From Ephydatia muelleri (taxonomy: Eukaryota > Porifera > Demospongiae > Spongillida > Spongillidae): DNA of 64,000 bases. The stretch lies in assembly GCA_013339895.1 (NCBI GenBank), contig JABACO010000013.1, forward strand, positions 2,978,805-3,042,804. Direction: 5' to 3'. The position numbers and the translations under genes are program-made. Below, one piece after another: positions 11,300 to 23,543 of this stretch (positions are counted from its first letter, which is position 1; each line of letters begins with the position of its first letter). The notes under the pieces are model-generated. The model made no database searches and was not told the DNA's origin. It saw nothing but the letters and a program-made list of their open reading frames with translations.

Positions 11300-12020
11300 A
11301 TGTATAGGAGTTCTAAATGTTATTTACTGTTCGGCCTTGTCCTCTATGTCTCCCCCAGCCTCTTCTATGGCCGCGGCGGCCTGGTTCTGGCCATGGGAGC
11401 CATGTGGGTGGTGGTGGCAGCGGCCAGGGGAGCAGCAGGCGAAGTGGTGGTGGGGGCACTGGTGTCAATACTGCTGGTGCCGGTAGTGGAGCTGGTGCAG
11501 GTAGCAATGCTCCTGCCTCTGCTGGTGGCGGCAGCTCTGCTGCTACTGCTGGTGGCGGTGGGGGCAGCTCTGCTGCTGCTGCTGGTGGGGGCGCTGCTGC
11601 TGGTGGGGGCGCTGCTGCTGGTGGGGGCACTGCTACTGGTGGGGGCACTGCTACTGGTGGGGGCACTGCTACTGCTGGTGTAGGCACTGCTACTGCTGGT
11701 GTAGGCGGGCAGCGCTGCTGCTGATTGTAGTCAAAACATTGTGTCAAAAGCTTTTTTTTTTACATCAGATAAGGAAGCCTTTTTGTGCATCAGATTAAGG
11801 ATGACACCCCAATATTCAATAGACAGGTCACAAAGGACAGTTGAGTCACCATGCATGCTTTACATGTGAAGTGAATGGCAGATCCCTTACATGCGTGCTT
11901 GTACACATGTTGCATGCACATCTTCCTATAGCTTTTTAATGCTAGTGCAATACAACATGCCATCACATACCTTTGGGTGGTAGTGGTAGTTCGGTGACCC
12001 CTGCGATACCGCTTCCTTTC
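11300..12020 (-). pseudogene. Helitron-type copy C: exon-1 end plus GC-rich tract
   Basis: Third link in a head-to-tail chain on the minus strand. A splice-ready exon-1 end (ERKRYRRGHRTTTTTQRY, about 11973-12025) is fused directly behind copy B. After an intron, where exon 2 should be, there is GC-rich tandem DNA (about 11720-11340). One of its frames ends in the acidic motif AIEEAGGDIEDKAE. The sister locus at 53.7 kb ends in AIEEAGGDKEDKAE, so this frame rather than the Pro-rich ones may be the selected one (inference). Confidence 0.55.
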
Positions 12021-13093
12021 GGGTAGCTCTGCTGCTGGCGGTGGGGGCAGCTCTCTGCTGCTGGTGGTGGGGGCAGCGCTGCTGCTACTGCTGGTGGCGG
12101 ACGATAGGGGGGGCAGCACTGCATCTAGCGGCCATGGGGGCAGAGAGCCAGCAGTATGATACCCATGCCTAACTAAAATATCATTTTCTTCTAATTTCAA
12201 TGCATTAACTTCCTGGATAGTGTTTAGCAATGACCCTGCTTTTGCTCTTCGTACACTCAGTGCTTTAGAAACCAATGTATCTGCACCAATCTTACTTACT
12301 GCTGCACAGGCAGATCTACCTTTTGAGCTAGCAATGGATGAGACTTACAAAAGGCATCATTTACTTCACTTAGAAGCTCACTATCCCTAAGAATAGCTTT
12401 TTCAAGACCACCATTATACTCCATTAGTGCATGAGATTTGGGTTCATACAAGGAGTAGCTATATGGGAGAAGGATATAGTTTCAGTGGCAAATGCAATTA
12501 AATTCATACACAGCTGCAGGCCGGCTGCCGTTGTACATCAGATAAGGAAGCCCTTTTGTACATCAGATTAAGGATGACACCCCAATATTAGGTCACAAAG
12601 GACAAAATACAACAGTTGAGTCACCATGACATGTGAAGTGAATGGTTTTGTGCAGATCCCTTACATGCATACTGTACACATGTTGCATGCACATCTTCCT
12701 ATAGCTTTTTAATGCTAGTGCAATACAACATGCCATCACATACCTTTGGGTGGTAGTGGTAGTTCGGTGACCCATGCGAAACCGCTTCCTCTCGGCAGCA
12801 CGTTTAGCCAATCGGACAGCGGGGTCATTCCAATACTGATTCCTTTCAGATGCCTTAATGGCATCTGAATTGTCCTCGTATTTCTGCCTTTTAGCAGCGC
12901 GGTTCTCCTCGACGTCCTCTTGATATCGCTGCCTTTTAGCAGATTGCTTCGATTCAATATCTGCGTTGTAGCTGTCGCGTACAGAGGCCTTCTTCTTTTC
13001 GGGATCGGCCTTGTAGCTGTCGCGTACAGAGGCCTTCTTCTTTTCGGGATCGGCCTTGTAGCTGTCGCGTACAGAGGCCTTCTTCTTTTCGGG
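12021..13093 (-). pseudogene. Helitron-type copy B (truncated both ends)
   Basis: Begins abruptly at 13093 inside the KKKASVRDSYKADPE repeats, fused to copy A. It runs through QRYQEDVEENRAAKRQ-type repeats to HRTTTTTQRY and a donor near 12744. Exon 2 (about 12470-12030) reads YSLYEPKSHALMEYNG, LEKAILRDSELLSEVN and ALSVRRAKAGSLLNTIQEV. It then breaks into a Ser/Pro tract that leads into copy C. Frame breaks near 12310 and at the junctions make it non-functional. Confidence 0.6.
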
Positions 13094-15252
13094 ATGATGT
13101 AGCTCAGCTATAAGGTCAGCATGCGTAACTTTCAAGTCTCTCTCAATGCAGCCTAGACCAGATGATGAATGGTCTTCACTAACTACGGCATGCTCAACTC
13201 CATCCTCACTAAACAAATCTGACAAATTGTCCTTCATGCCCATAAATGGTATAAGCTCTTCAATATTCCCACTAGCAAGTGCTGAATCAATAGCCAAAAT
13301 GGTCATGTGACATTTGCAAGCTTTGTAAAGTAGCCTAGTGAAAGTCCGTAATGCAGGAAAGTGAGGCATAGCTGCCCTAATAATTCGCAATGGACTAGAG
13401 CATTCTGGAAGCTCACAATAAATAGGATGCCCAAGCTGTTCAATAAACCCAGAATGTGATTTCAAAGTGACATCATAATGAACATGACCACACCCTGAAT
13501 CAAGAGCATCAAGCCCAGCTCTGAGGTCTTCAATGGACTTTTGGAACTATGAATTTGTTTTTAACACTAGTTGCTACTTCTTCACTAGTGAGCTTGCGAC
13601 ACTCATTTGTACATTTCCATTTCAAAGGGCGCATGGTGACCTTATCCCTGTCCTTTATCTCCTCTGCCACTACACACCTACCCGTGAGGTCTACTGGAAT
13701 GGCTCCATGCTGTTTTTTGTGCGTGTACGAATGATCAAAGAAGTAAGGTTCAGCCCCAGCAGTATGAAACCTATGCCCGACTAAAATATCACTCTCTTGC
13801 AACTTCTTTGCATTAACCTTACGGATAGTTTTTAGCAGTGACCCTGCCTGTGATCTTCGTACACTGAGTGCTTTAGCAAGTAATGCATCTGCACTAATCT
13901 TACTTACTGCTGCACGGGCAGATCTTGTAACAACCTTTTGAGCTAGCAATGATGGCTATTGCAAAAAGCATTGTTTACTTCACTCAGAAGCTCACTATCC
14001 CTAAGAATTGCTTTTTCAAGCTTCACTCCATACTCTGCTAGTGTGCGAGAGTTGGGCTCAAACAGGGAGTAACTATATGGGAGAAGATAGGGTTGCAGTA
14101 CTTTTATTTTACCATACATTATGCCTTATACATGTATCAAAACATTTCACCAATTGCGCATTACATGAATTATTTCATTTTCATGCAACTCAATTTTGGG
14201 TAACACTTCTGTACACACGTGTAGTGGACCTTTAAAACAACAAAGATTGACCCTTTACATGTACATGGGGGAACTTTTACTTGTGGGAAGCCTTACTGTA
14301 CATCTGATAACAATTAAACACAGCTGCAGCAAGGGGTGGATGCGCATGACTGACTTGTACTATACACACACGTGTGTAGTCCTTTCAACATCAGATAACT
14401 AATGTACAATGTAACAGACACAGATGCATGCTTTTGTACAAACATTGACCTTTACCAGGGAACTGGGAAGCCTTACTGTACATCTGATAATATGCATGCA
14501 AGCGTAGAAGAAATGTGTTAATGTGTACATGACAGGAAGCCATGAGCAACTTACATTAGCACGTAAGAAAGCAGCCCTTAGACTTTAAATGCTACATACA
14601 GCATGCTATTTATAACATACCTTTGGGTGGTAGTTCTACGACCCTTCCAATACCGACTCCTTCTAGCTGCCTTAATGGTAGCTGAATTGCCCCTGTATAT
14701 CCGCCTTTTAGCAGCACGGTTCTCCTCGACGCCCTCTTGATATCGCTGCCTTTTAGCAGCACGGTTCTCCTCGACGCCCTCTTGATATCACTGCCTTTTA
14801 GCAGCACGGTTCTCCTCGACGCCCTCTTGATATCGCTGCCTTTTAGCAGCACGGTTCTCCTCGACGCCCTCTTGATATCGCTGCCTTTTAGCAGCACGGT
14901 TCTCCTCGACGCCCTCTTGATATCGCTGCCTTTTAGCAGCACGGTTCTCCTCGACGCCCTCTTGATATCGCTGCCTTTTAGCAGCACGCTTAGATACAGC
15001 ATTTGCGTTGTAGGTGTCGCGTACAGAGGCCTTCTTCTTTTCAGGGTCGGCCTTGTAGGTGTCGCGTACAGAGGCCTTCTTCTTTTCTGGGTCGGCCTTG
15101 TAGGTGTCGCGTACAGAGGCCTTCTTCTTTTCAGGGTCGGCCTTGTAGCGCGCTCGGGCTTTAGCCTTGTTCTCTTGTGATAAAATATCTTCTCGTTTTT
15201 GGAGGTATTCCGCTCGTTGCTTAGATCTCTTCTTTTGATTACGCGAAGGCAT
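13094..15252 (-). pseudogene. Helitron-type N-terminal protein, copy A
   Basis: ATG 15252 starts MPSRNQKKRSKQRAEYLQKR. Three KADPEKKKASVRDTY repeats and about seven QRYQEGVEENRAAKR repeats follow. Exon 1 ends at 14621 (GGTATGTT donor). Exon 2 starts at 14072 after CATATAG and carries the conserved block SYSLFEPNSRTLAEYG, AQKVVTRSARAAVSK, ALSVRRSQAGSLLK, HFPALRTFTRLLYK. I recall such blocks preceding Helitron_like_N in sponge proteins. Frame breaks near 13950 and 13540. The exon stops at 13094, where copy B begins in mid-repeat. Its promoter and 5' end lie 6-9 kb away (23544-24026) because of two later insertions. Confidence 0.7.
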
Positions 15253-15545
15253 TTTTAGAAAAACAACTTCACTAGCCAAAGAAAGTCTACACAGCCAACT
15301 TCTAATTTCTGGTACATACCTGTAAGACGTATGTACCGTATATGTAGTCATTTTGGGCCAGATATGTTGACACACCTTGGTACATAACTATGTAGACAAA
15401 TTTTATGACCCAGAATGTAGCTACAATCTGTACCATAAACCTTTATCATTTCTGTAACATACATGATATCATTTCTGTACCAAAAACCATCTTCCATATA
15501 TGGGTGAAATATAAGTGTTAAATAATTATGATTTATTAAAAATAT

Positions 15546-18500
15546 TTATCTTGTACAGTACACATTGCAACAATAAGTAGGGTTAGACCAGTCATGTTGA
15601 AAGACCAATTTGCTACACAAAATATTCTCTCTCTCAACAGTTCGTGCTTGCATTGTCTCTTGGAAGATACAGGTATCTGTGCACTCATGCACCAAAGGTG
15701 CAGGTCTCTTAATGTTGCAGCTTGGAGTGCAGAAAATGGTGTTGCTTAATTCCAGCAAAGGACAGTCATAAGGATTCAAAATGGGCTGGTTGTCAAGGGA
15801 CACAAGAGGTAGAATGCCCTGAACTAGGCACCATGCAGCATTGTGGGTAGTGAATGTTGCCAGCAGAATTCCATACATAAACTAAAAATGAAAATAATAT
15901 AAATACACTGCTCAAAGAGACTATACATACCTGATCATATGATGTCACAAATTCTATGTTTTCACCAGAATTAACAAGAGAGCGTTCAGAGCAAATTAAC
16001 GCACGATACTCTAGTACTTTATCAGTAAGTGCATGCTCCCCAAGCTGAACGTTGTAGTTGTGGGAGTTACTTTGAAGCTCCTCTAAAGTATTCTTCTGTT
16101 TACCAGCTAGTGTCAGTGGTAGATCTTTCAGATATATCTTTTGTCCTTTCTGTATAAGAAATTAATATATTAAAATTGTAACACAATGACACTATATATA
16201 CCTTTCTGGGTGTTCCTGGCTGATAAATAGCTCGAGTCCCTTGCAGATCTTCCATTGGAATGCCACACATAATATGCTGCATTACTGGTGACAAAAAAAT
16301 CATCTTTAAAGCATCACCACACCTAGGGATAATGAAAGTACATGAAAAACAAATTCTATAAGCTGGCATACAAATCACTTTTCACCACTGCTGAGATTTC
16401 CACCATGGCAAATATAACGGATGTGCTGCACAACAGAAAAACGGTGAGCTATATCTCGACTTGGAGCAAGACGGTTTCCAAAAACATTGTATTGACGAAC
16501 CCTCGAGTTAAAAGACTCAAACCTATCATTATTAAGCACCATATAAGTTCACATTACTTAACAATATAGTTTACCTCTCTGCACTGAATGCGGAGGATGG
16601 TCCAAAATCTATCATACAGTCAACAAGATGAAGAATGAGGTGAGTCTTTGGCTTGTTCAGCAGCAATGGCATGTGTGTTTTTACAGAGTCAATGAAAGAA
16701 CAACATATGCCTTTCCATTCTTCACTTAATTGGACACAGAAAAATTCGCAATACGCAATTTGGAACACCTGTAGTGACATACACTTTGTTGTGATTAGTT
16801 ACAATTAAATCTCACCCCCTAACCTTAGAAAATGTCAACAATACTTGTGTCTGTCCACCATCGAGGTAGGGTCCTAAAATAAACAAGGCCATCTGGGACC
16901 AGCCCTTAAAGTCTCTTCCAACGAAGGATTTGTAATGTTGACAAACATTGCCATACATTTTGGTCCTGAACCCAGAGGTGTCAAATGATTTTACACGTGC
17001 AAGGATTTCTGCCTTCTGACGAGCTGATAATCCTGACATAACATGTTTTAGTATATACTTACAAATACCAAGTAGCAATGTATGGAGCACTTCAATTGGT
17101 AGGCATCTAGGATGTAAAAAATTTAACATAAAAATTGTAATATAATATACATTCTTTGCATACCTGTATAGATCTGCATGAATGGAAAACAATGGGTTCA
17201 AAGTCTCCCTTACACCATACAACTTCCTCATTTCAATTTTCTCTTGCTCAGTCCTTAACGCTTCAATCTCTGCAATCTGTTGTAAAGCAAGACTCATTGT
17301 TCGCAATTCACTCAGCTCGTCTGGATTTTCAGTCTTATCACACTTCAGAAAAACAAGGGGATAAATGAAAATCTCTGCTATGTAAACACAATACTTACTA
17401 ACCATACAGATGCGACAATACTTTATAGCGGAACTGCCAAGATGGTTCAACAGTTCAGATGCCCGTGGGTTGTCACAAACAATACACATGAGCGGAGCAA
17501 TCACTAGTACCATTTCCTTATACAATGCATCATAAACTACAACCCCTTCTTGTTCAAGTCTTACTAATTCTTCTGAAATTGGTTTACTCATGTCCAAGGG
17601 ACACACACTATCCGAGCAACACAAGAAGTGGATGTTTTCAATTCTAGCATTTATATGGCGTGGAAGTCCAGCTAATGACATATACCACGACTCAAATTTG
17701 TGCCACTTCTTGCTTTTGTTACCGCTGGTGTCATCGGAAAATAAATAATAGGTAACATCACCACTGGCTTGCCTGCTGCCTTTGCCTTCATAGGATGAGG
17801 TGATAGATAACTAGTGGTTTCCTTATGAAATAATTATTGCAATAAAATACTAAGTATACACATAAGTACATTTGATCTGTACCTGTAAAGTCATCCTGGA
17901 GAAGTTTGGTGGTGTCCACCGTACTACAATTCGTGGCGGTTCAGCAAAACCCAGAATATCCCTCACAGCAATTACAGCAGAAGAGTGATATAGAATGAGT
18001 GCATCTGTGTCCATGTGTGTTGCTGTTGTATCAGGAACCATTTGCCTGAACTGTGCAAGATCCAAAAGAATATCCACCTCGGCCAACACCTCTTTCAGGC
18101 AGCTCTGTAAGAATATGTAAGAATATACTTCAATAACAAATAAGTGATTAATGTCTAATGTCGTGCATGGGTGTACGCTGCAGTACATGAGAACCAAAAA
18201 ATTTGCATTCATTCAGTTTTTTTGGGACCTTTGACTATTTTGCCATGCCTTTTCTAGCTGAAGGTTTGAAGGCCTAATTCCTTTCACCGTTCTTCTTATG
18301 GAAGCTTATCACAGTTACCACACTGGGTACATGGAAGTGGAAGGAGTTAGGCCTTCAAACCATCGGCCCAAACAGATAAGGACAGTAAAACATGGCAAAA
18401 CAGCAAAGAAGCTGAACCTGTGGAATGTAAAAAGTGTTGCTTTCTGTGCACTGCTGTGTACAAATGTGCACCATGTGGTATGCTCAGGACATTAAACAAT

Positions 18501-19975
18501 GGCAAAGTACCTTATGAAAATATTTTTGTATTATTCCTGTAGTAGTGCCAAGTAGTGGATAGACAACCTTTACACAGTCATAAACAAAACAGGAAGTCCC
18601 ATCAGTAAGTTTGACCATGGGTGACATGAAACGATTATCAGTATGCCAGCGATTTCCATGAAACATCTCTCTGATAATTTAAGATTAAGTAAACAACATT
18701 ATATAAACTGCAACGCTTACGTGTATTTATCTTCAGTACAAACAGGATGCCGCACAATAGCACTGGCTATGTCTGGTCTGCCAAGGCTCTGACGGATGAT
18801 AGATGACACAGGGATGCAATAGAATGGCACTTGATCACGAGTACAGTGCTGTCAAATAGAAGAACTGCAGTAGTAAAACCGTTGCTCTTATTGAACATAC
18901 ACACACCATGATGAGAGTACAGTCACCAAGTAGCCTATACATATTAATCACAAGTGGCAGTGATATAACAGGTGAAATACCTTGGCCCATTTGACTCAGG
19001 CTACCTACATGTATGAAGTAATGTAATGAGCCCCTTACTTTCAGAGAAGCTTCTGTTTCAGGGAGCTTAAATGCCATAACAGATGACATGCTAGGGGTTT
19101 TGACACCCATACTTTTTAAGATAAACCACACAAATGTGAGGTTTCTGCGACCCTGTTTAAAGAAATAGTTTACAACAAAAGGGGGTGAGGTGCACATTTA
19201 CCATAGGGTGAGGACTGTAAACAAGGAGAAATAACAGAGCAAAGATCTTCGATGGAAATGGGTAATAGCTTTCATTAGTTGTATTCTCAAGCTCTTCGAA
19301 ATACGCGCCAAATTCGAAATCACTGTCACTATCAATTTGCTCTTCATGGGTGTCATGAATGGTTTCATCCAGAGCACTATCAGAGATATCCTCAAGCCCA
19401 GTGTCTCCATATGTGTAGTCAGTTGGATTGGATTCCTGATATGAATTGTCCATGCACCACCAAACCGCCAAACTGAGAACACACATACACACGCATGCAC
19501 ATACAACGCACACTCAAATAACACATACACACACTAACAACAAACGCACACGCTAACAACACACGCACACACAACACATGCACACACTAACAACACACGC
19601 GCACACTAACTACACATGCACACACTAACTACACACGCACACATACATGGGTGCCCATACATGCACACACTAACAACACAGGCACACACAACACACGCAC
19701 ACACTAACACACGCACACACAACACATGCAAACACTAACACGCACACAGAAACAACACAAGCACACAGAAATCCAACCTCTTCCATGTGTTGATCGTCGT
19801 CAAAGACACGTAAGCGCTCAACGAATGTTTGATGGGAACGGCTGGTGAGATGCCGCTTGTATATGCATGGAAACGCGAAATCTTCGTCGCATACTTCGCA
19901 GTAAAAACCTAAATTAAGTTTGTTATAAACTACTGGCGAGTTAGAAGTAAACTTACGCTTTGTCTTAGTCGCCAT
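15546..19975 (-). CDS. Large spliced transposase-like protein with N-terminal C2H2 finger
   Basis: ATG 19975 gives MATKTK, then a 55-bp-scale GT-AG intron, then FYCEVCDEDFAFPCIYKRHL with a C2H2 finger. About a dozen further exons follow down to TAA at 15546. They include an acidic exon (SDSDFEFGAYFEELEN, about 19270-19460), FVWFILKSMGVKTPS, WTPPNFSRMTLQ, LLNHLGSSAIKYCRIC, LPIEVLHTLLLGICKYILKH, HYKSFVGRDFKGWSQ and FESFNSRVRQYNVFGNR. The layout (C2H2 start, C-x2-C and a LLLGxxKY motif) resembles large fungal and animal transposase-like ORFs that I associate with Plavaka/CACTA elements. That link is from memory. Exons look intact with good splice sites, so this may be the element's active transposase. 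It shares a 45-bp promoter with the gene at 20021. Confidence 0.65.
19500..19760. repeat. CA-rich degenerate microsatellite in an intron
   Basis: CACACACGCACAC and ACTAACAACACACGC words repeat over ~260 bp between the finger exon and the acidic exon of the minus-strand gene. Confidence 0.85.
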
Positions 19976-20020
19976 GTTTGTGTTTGCGGTTTCACGTGCA
20001 CGTGGCTTATTTTGCGGCAA
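19976..20020. promoter_or_regulatory. 45-bp bidirectional promoter between two ATGs
   Basis: Lies exactly between the start codons of the divergent genes. It contains overlapping CACGTG E-box palindromes (TTCACGTGCACGTGGC). No TATA box is seen. Confidence 0.6.
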
Positions 20021-21065
20021 ATGGCGGCACAAGCTGTACATGTAGCACGGTTTCAACCATATTCAACCACCACAACACCCATCCGCGGCAACCTAGCATC
20101 ATCCAGTCATAATGACGATGCATCATCAAGTGGCAGCGCAAGGATTACTGCCAGCATACCTGTACCTCAACACCCACTAAGTGGAACACTGAAAACAATC
20201 CTGGATACAGTTCAATCTTTCCAGCAAACCCTTGAAAGGATAGAGACCGAACAACGTGATCTTAAGAAAGCCTTTGATGATTCCATGAGAGATTCATTCT
20301 CCATCAACAGTAGTCCTTTTAAGGTTCAAAATTTTAAAAGCATTGTTATTAATACAATGATGTGTTCCTTTTTCTTACAGGATGATCTGCTGGTAAAAAC
20401 AGCAAACCTATTCTGTAACACACTTTCAAGACAGCCAGAGAACAAGGATGTCCTAGTAAGTTATTGCCTACTAAATATCGGCATACTGCTTGTTCAATAA
20501 AAATCCCAGGAAGTCATCGGAAAAGTTTTGAAGGCTGAAGTACGTATAAAATACAAATTGAAAGCTGCAACTTCATTTTGTAATGCACGTCTTGGAGAGT
20601 TGCGAGCTGAGGAAAGGAGAAGGGTGAGTAATGAGGTGTAATAAAACATAGTATTTAATGTGTTCTTGTAATTGAAGATCTTTGCACACAAGCCCTGTGA
20701 AGCATATGCAAAGATGAAATCAGATGAGTTTGTCACTAGGTTTCTGCCATTACTGAAGGCAGAGAAAGAGAATATTCCTATGTATCATTACTACGTGTCA
20801 CTGCTGGTAAGTTGTAAAGTTAGTATAAACATGGCAGGAATTGAAAAACTTATGTACACAGCGAAAGTACTGCAGAGAGGAGCCCTCCAGCAAGAGTAAG
20901 ACATACAAGGGATTTGCGCAGTGGCTGGGAACAAAGTATAACTGTGGCAAACCCACTCTTGCTGAACTACAGCAAGTATTTCAGGAAGAAGGCACCTTGT
21001 TTTCAGACCATGCTGAGGAGTTGCTGTACCTAGCCTCTCCCACTTACCCTGAAGGCTGTTCGTAA
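20021..21065 (+). CDS. Second protein of the TA-flanked transposon, coiled-coil
   Basis: Unrecognised family. Exons are 20021-20323, 20381-20455, 20510-20623, 20678-20806 and about 20884-21065, all bounded by GT/AG. The first exon is Ser/Thr-rich (ASSSHNDDASSSGSARITAS) followed by an amphipathic helix (LKTILDTVQSFQQTLERIET) likely to form a coiled coil. Later exons are charged (GELRAEERRR, CEAYAKMKSDEFVTRFLPLL) and end in TYKGFAQWLGTKYNCGKPTL...PTYPEGCS. Being divergent from the transposase and inside the same TIRs, it could be a DNA-binding accessory protein, as TnpA is in En/Spm (analogy only). Confidence 0.6.
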
Positions 21066-21819
21066 GGAAAATTTGTTCTTCCATTGTGGCCGAAGTAAGG
21101 CTCATCCGCACTACCCCAGCTACTACCAGATTCGATCACTAAGTCCTGATGAATTATTCTGACCTTATTGCCATATTCTGACTCATTGATTGGCTTGCTA
21201 TGCACCGATTGCCGCGATGAAATATTATACACGCCATCTTGCTAAAACATATCGTGTAAACATTGTGCGTTATTTCGAATAGGTAGAAATAAATTATTAA
21301 TTCATTGTCAAGACATGAGAAATATGCATCGCCCTCACCTCACACTTGTCTATACCAGAGATAATATCTAATATCTCCGTCTATATACACGCCCTCGCAT
21401 TTCAAGTAACAATCAAGATTGTCGCTGGTTCAAAGTGACGACTTCAACAATTGCCATGAAAACCTTATGCCGGATTCAATATGCGCGTGAGATGAGACAG
21501 CGAAAACAAAAGTAGCGCGTGTGTTCACCTCCAAAGGTAGTACGACGGTTTGCCTTTCGCGCATGCGCTTCTGAGAAGGATTTGTGGTGTCTGGTACATA
21601 ATGCTACAAACCGTACCTGGACTGGTTATCAGGTTTGTTACATATTGTTAACAGTTTGAGTCAAAATGTAGCTTCATTTTGTAACATATTGGTAAACATT
21701 TCTGTACCAGATTGTAGCTTGTTGACATACATGGTACAAGTTGATAAACATAAATGAGACAGAATGTACGCACAGTCATATCTGTACCAGATTGTACGAA
21801 GTTGGCTGTGTAACGACTA

Positions 21820-23541
21820 CACGGCCAATAAGTACCACCTGCGTTACGCAAGCGTTATTTATCGCTTGCGTCACGGATGCGTTCGAAACGGCGTATCGCA
21901 GGCGATCGCTGTGAAGTTACGATACGGAGGCTATGATCTTACCGAATACGGTAGCGTGTAAAAATTTTGCGTAACGCAAACGTCATGCACGGCTCCGTGA
22001 CGCTGGCGATTTAGCGAAAAAGGTGTTACGTGTGCTTTACGCAAGCGTATCGGACTGTAAGCCTGCAACCGCAGCGGCACGTGAGAAAGATGGCTGCTAA
22101 ATGTCACTGTGATGTTTGTCTGAAAGAGTTTGACTATAAATACAGATATGAAAGGCATGTTCCCACAAAGACAAGGTTCGTCTGATGGAAATTGTGCCTC
22201 AACTGAGAATTTGGAAGCTGAGCTTGAATCTGGAAATGTATTAGATTTACCTTTTCCGGCAGTTGCTACAATACATCTGAAGGTCTGATATTCCTTGAGA
22301 CTGGTAAAGCTTAATTTTTTACTTGCAGATGTGGTGAGGGCCTTGTCAGCCTTTACCATACCAACGAAGAAGTGTTTTTAGATGGTGAAGTCCAAGAATG
22401 TGGGAGTGGTGGAATTAATAAACATGGAACACTACGAAAGGTAATAATATGAGTATGAATATGATGTACACAAATAAATGCATTATGTTCTTTGTGTGTT
22501 TCTGTTTGTGACGAAACAAATTTTTTGTCTCTGTTATTCCGTTGTTGTTTACTCAATGTGTGTATATATATGTACATGTTTGTACATGTTCCATATATGT
22601 GAGTAAATTTTTAAATGTGTGTAGGTGTGTGTTCATGTGAGCATTTATTTATACATATATATGTTTGATTGTGAACTTTCATATTTTTTATTGTTCAGCT
22701 AGAACAAAAGCTCCATTGGCTTCAGTACCGATTACATTGGAAGGGAAAACGATGTCATAAGAAGAAATATATGCAAAGTTCACTGTTCTGTTGCCACATG
22801 GAATTTCAAAATTGCGACTGTACGAAAAAATGGACAACTCATTAATGTACAGGACTACATAGAATACAATTCTCAAGCTTCCACCTCAGTATGATGTATT
22901 TAGTATTCTCATGTGTATGAGTCGTATGTCTTATTGTTTTACAGGTGGCATTGGAGACTGGATTGTTTATTGGCAGCTTTCACGCGGAGCAAGCAACATT
23001 TTTGTTTGGTGCGTTATTTGGAGCCTGTGCTGAGTGGTATACTGAGCCCGAGTGGGGTTGTCCACTGCTAACAATGACGAAGGTGATTCGTTGCACAGTA
23101 TCAACACTTGTCAGCTGTGCAGTCTCTGTCGTACACCAGTGTGACAGCCAATGTGTCTTGGCAGAACTGGAGACAACATCAAGAATTGAACAAGTACTGG
23201 TGACACGAAAGAAAACTGTGTCTTGGCAGAACACAGACAACAATATGTACTGCTATAACATATTCTGTATACATTGTTTGCCATAAAAATGACATGTTTG
23301 AGTTTATTTGAAGTTATTGTTTACCAGTAACTACTAGTACGACGCGGGCGTGGTATAGAAACCACCATACGTCGCTTTTACGTATACGGGTACGTATCGG
23401 AGGCGTACACGCATGCTATACGCAAAATATTGCTACGCTTCCAAAAAAATCGGTTACCCATCGCTTGCGTTACGCTCGCAATTTATCGGATCCGTGTAGC
23501 AATTCCAACGTATCCGTAACGGAATCCAATTATTGGCCGTG
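21820..23541. mobile_element. 1.7-kb TA-flanked TIR element with GCGTTACG sub-terminal repeats
   Basis: The ends are CACGGCCAATAA inverted, with TA on both sides (21818-21819, 23542-23543). Sub-terminal regions are built from repeats of GCGTTACGCAAGCG-like words (21845-22045 and 23335-23520). It sits nine bases from the 6.5-kb element in the same Helitron-type promoter. Confidence 0.8.
22091..23286 (+). pseudogene. Degenerate spliced gene inside the TIR element
   Basis: ATGGCTGCTAAATG (about 22091) gives a finger-like start MAAKCHCDVCLKEFDYKYRYERH. Later blocks are ENLEAELESGNVLDLPFP, CGEGLVSLYHTNEEVFLDG (about 22330-22440), APLASVPITLEGKTMS (from about 22700) and a Cys-rich exon from 22945 (VALETGLFIGSFHAEQATF...CAEWYTEPEWGCP). 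Splice-like borders are present, but the first and third exons contain stops, so it is probably decayed. Family not recognised. Confidence 0.4.
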
Positions 23542-23543
23542 TA

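Larger units (their letters stand above)
15290..21810. mobile_element. 6.5-kb TA-flanked transposon with two divergent genes (CACTA-like?)
   Basis: The inverted ends are CACAGCCAACTTC... TA lies on both sides (15288-15289, 21811-21812). Sub-terminal zones at 15310-15500 and 21590-21800 repeat TCTGTACCAGATTGTA/TGGTACA-type words many times. CAC-starting TIRs, 2-bp TSD and dense sub-terminal repeats fit the EnSpm/CACTA superfamily (family knowledge; assignment is inference). Removing it restores the Helitron-type promoter, except for two extra bases at the left edge. Confidence 0.75.
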
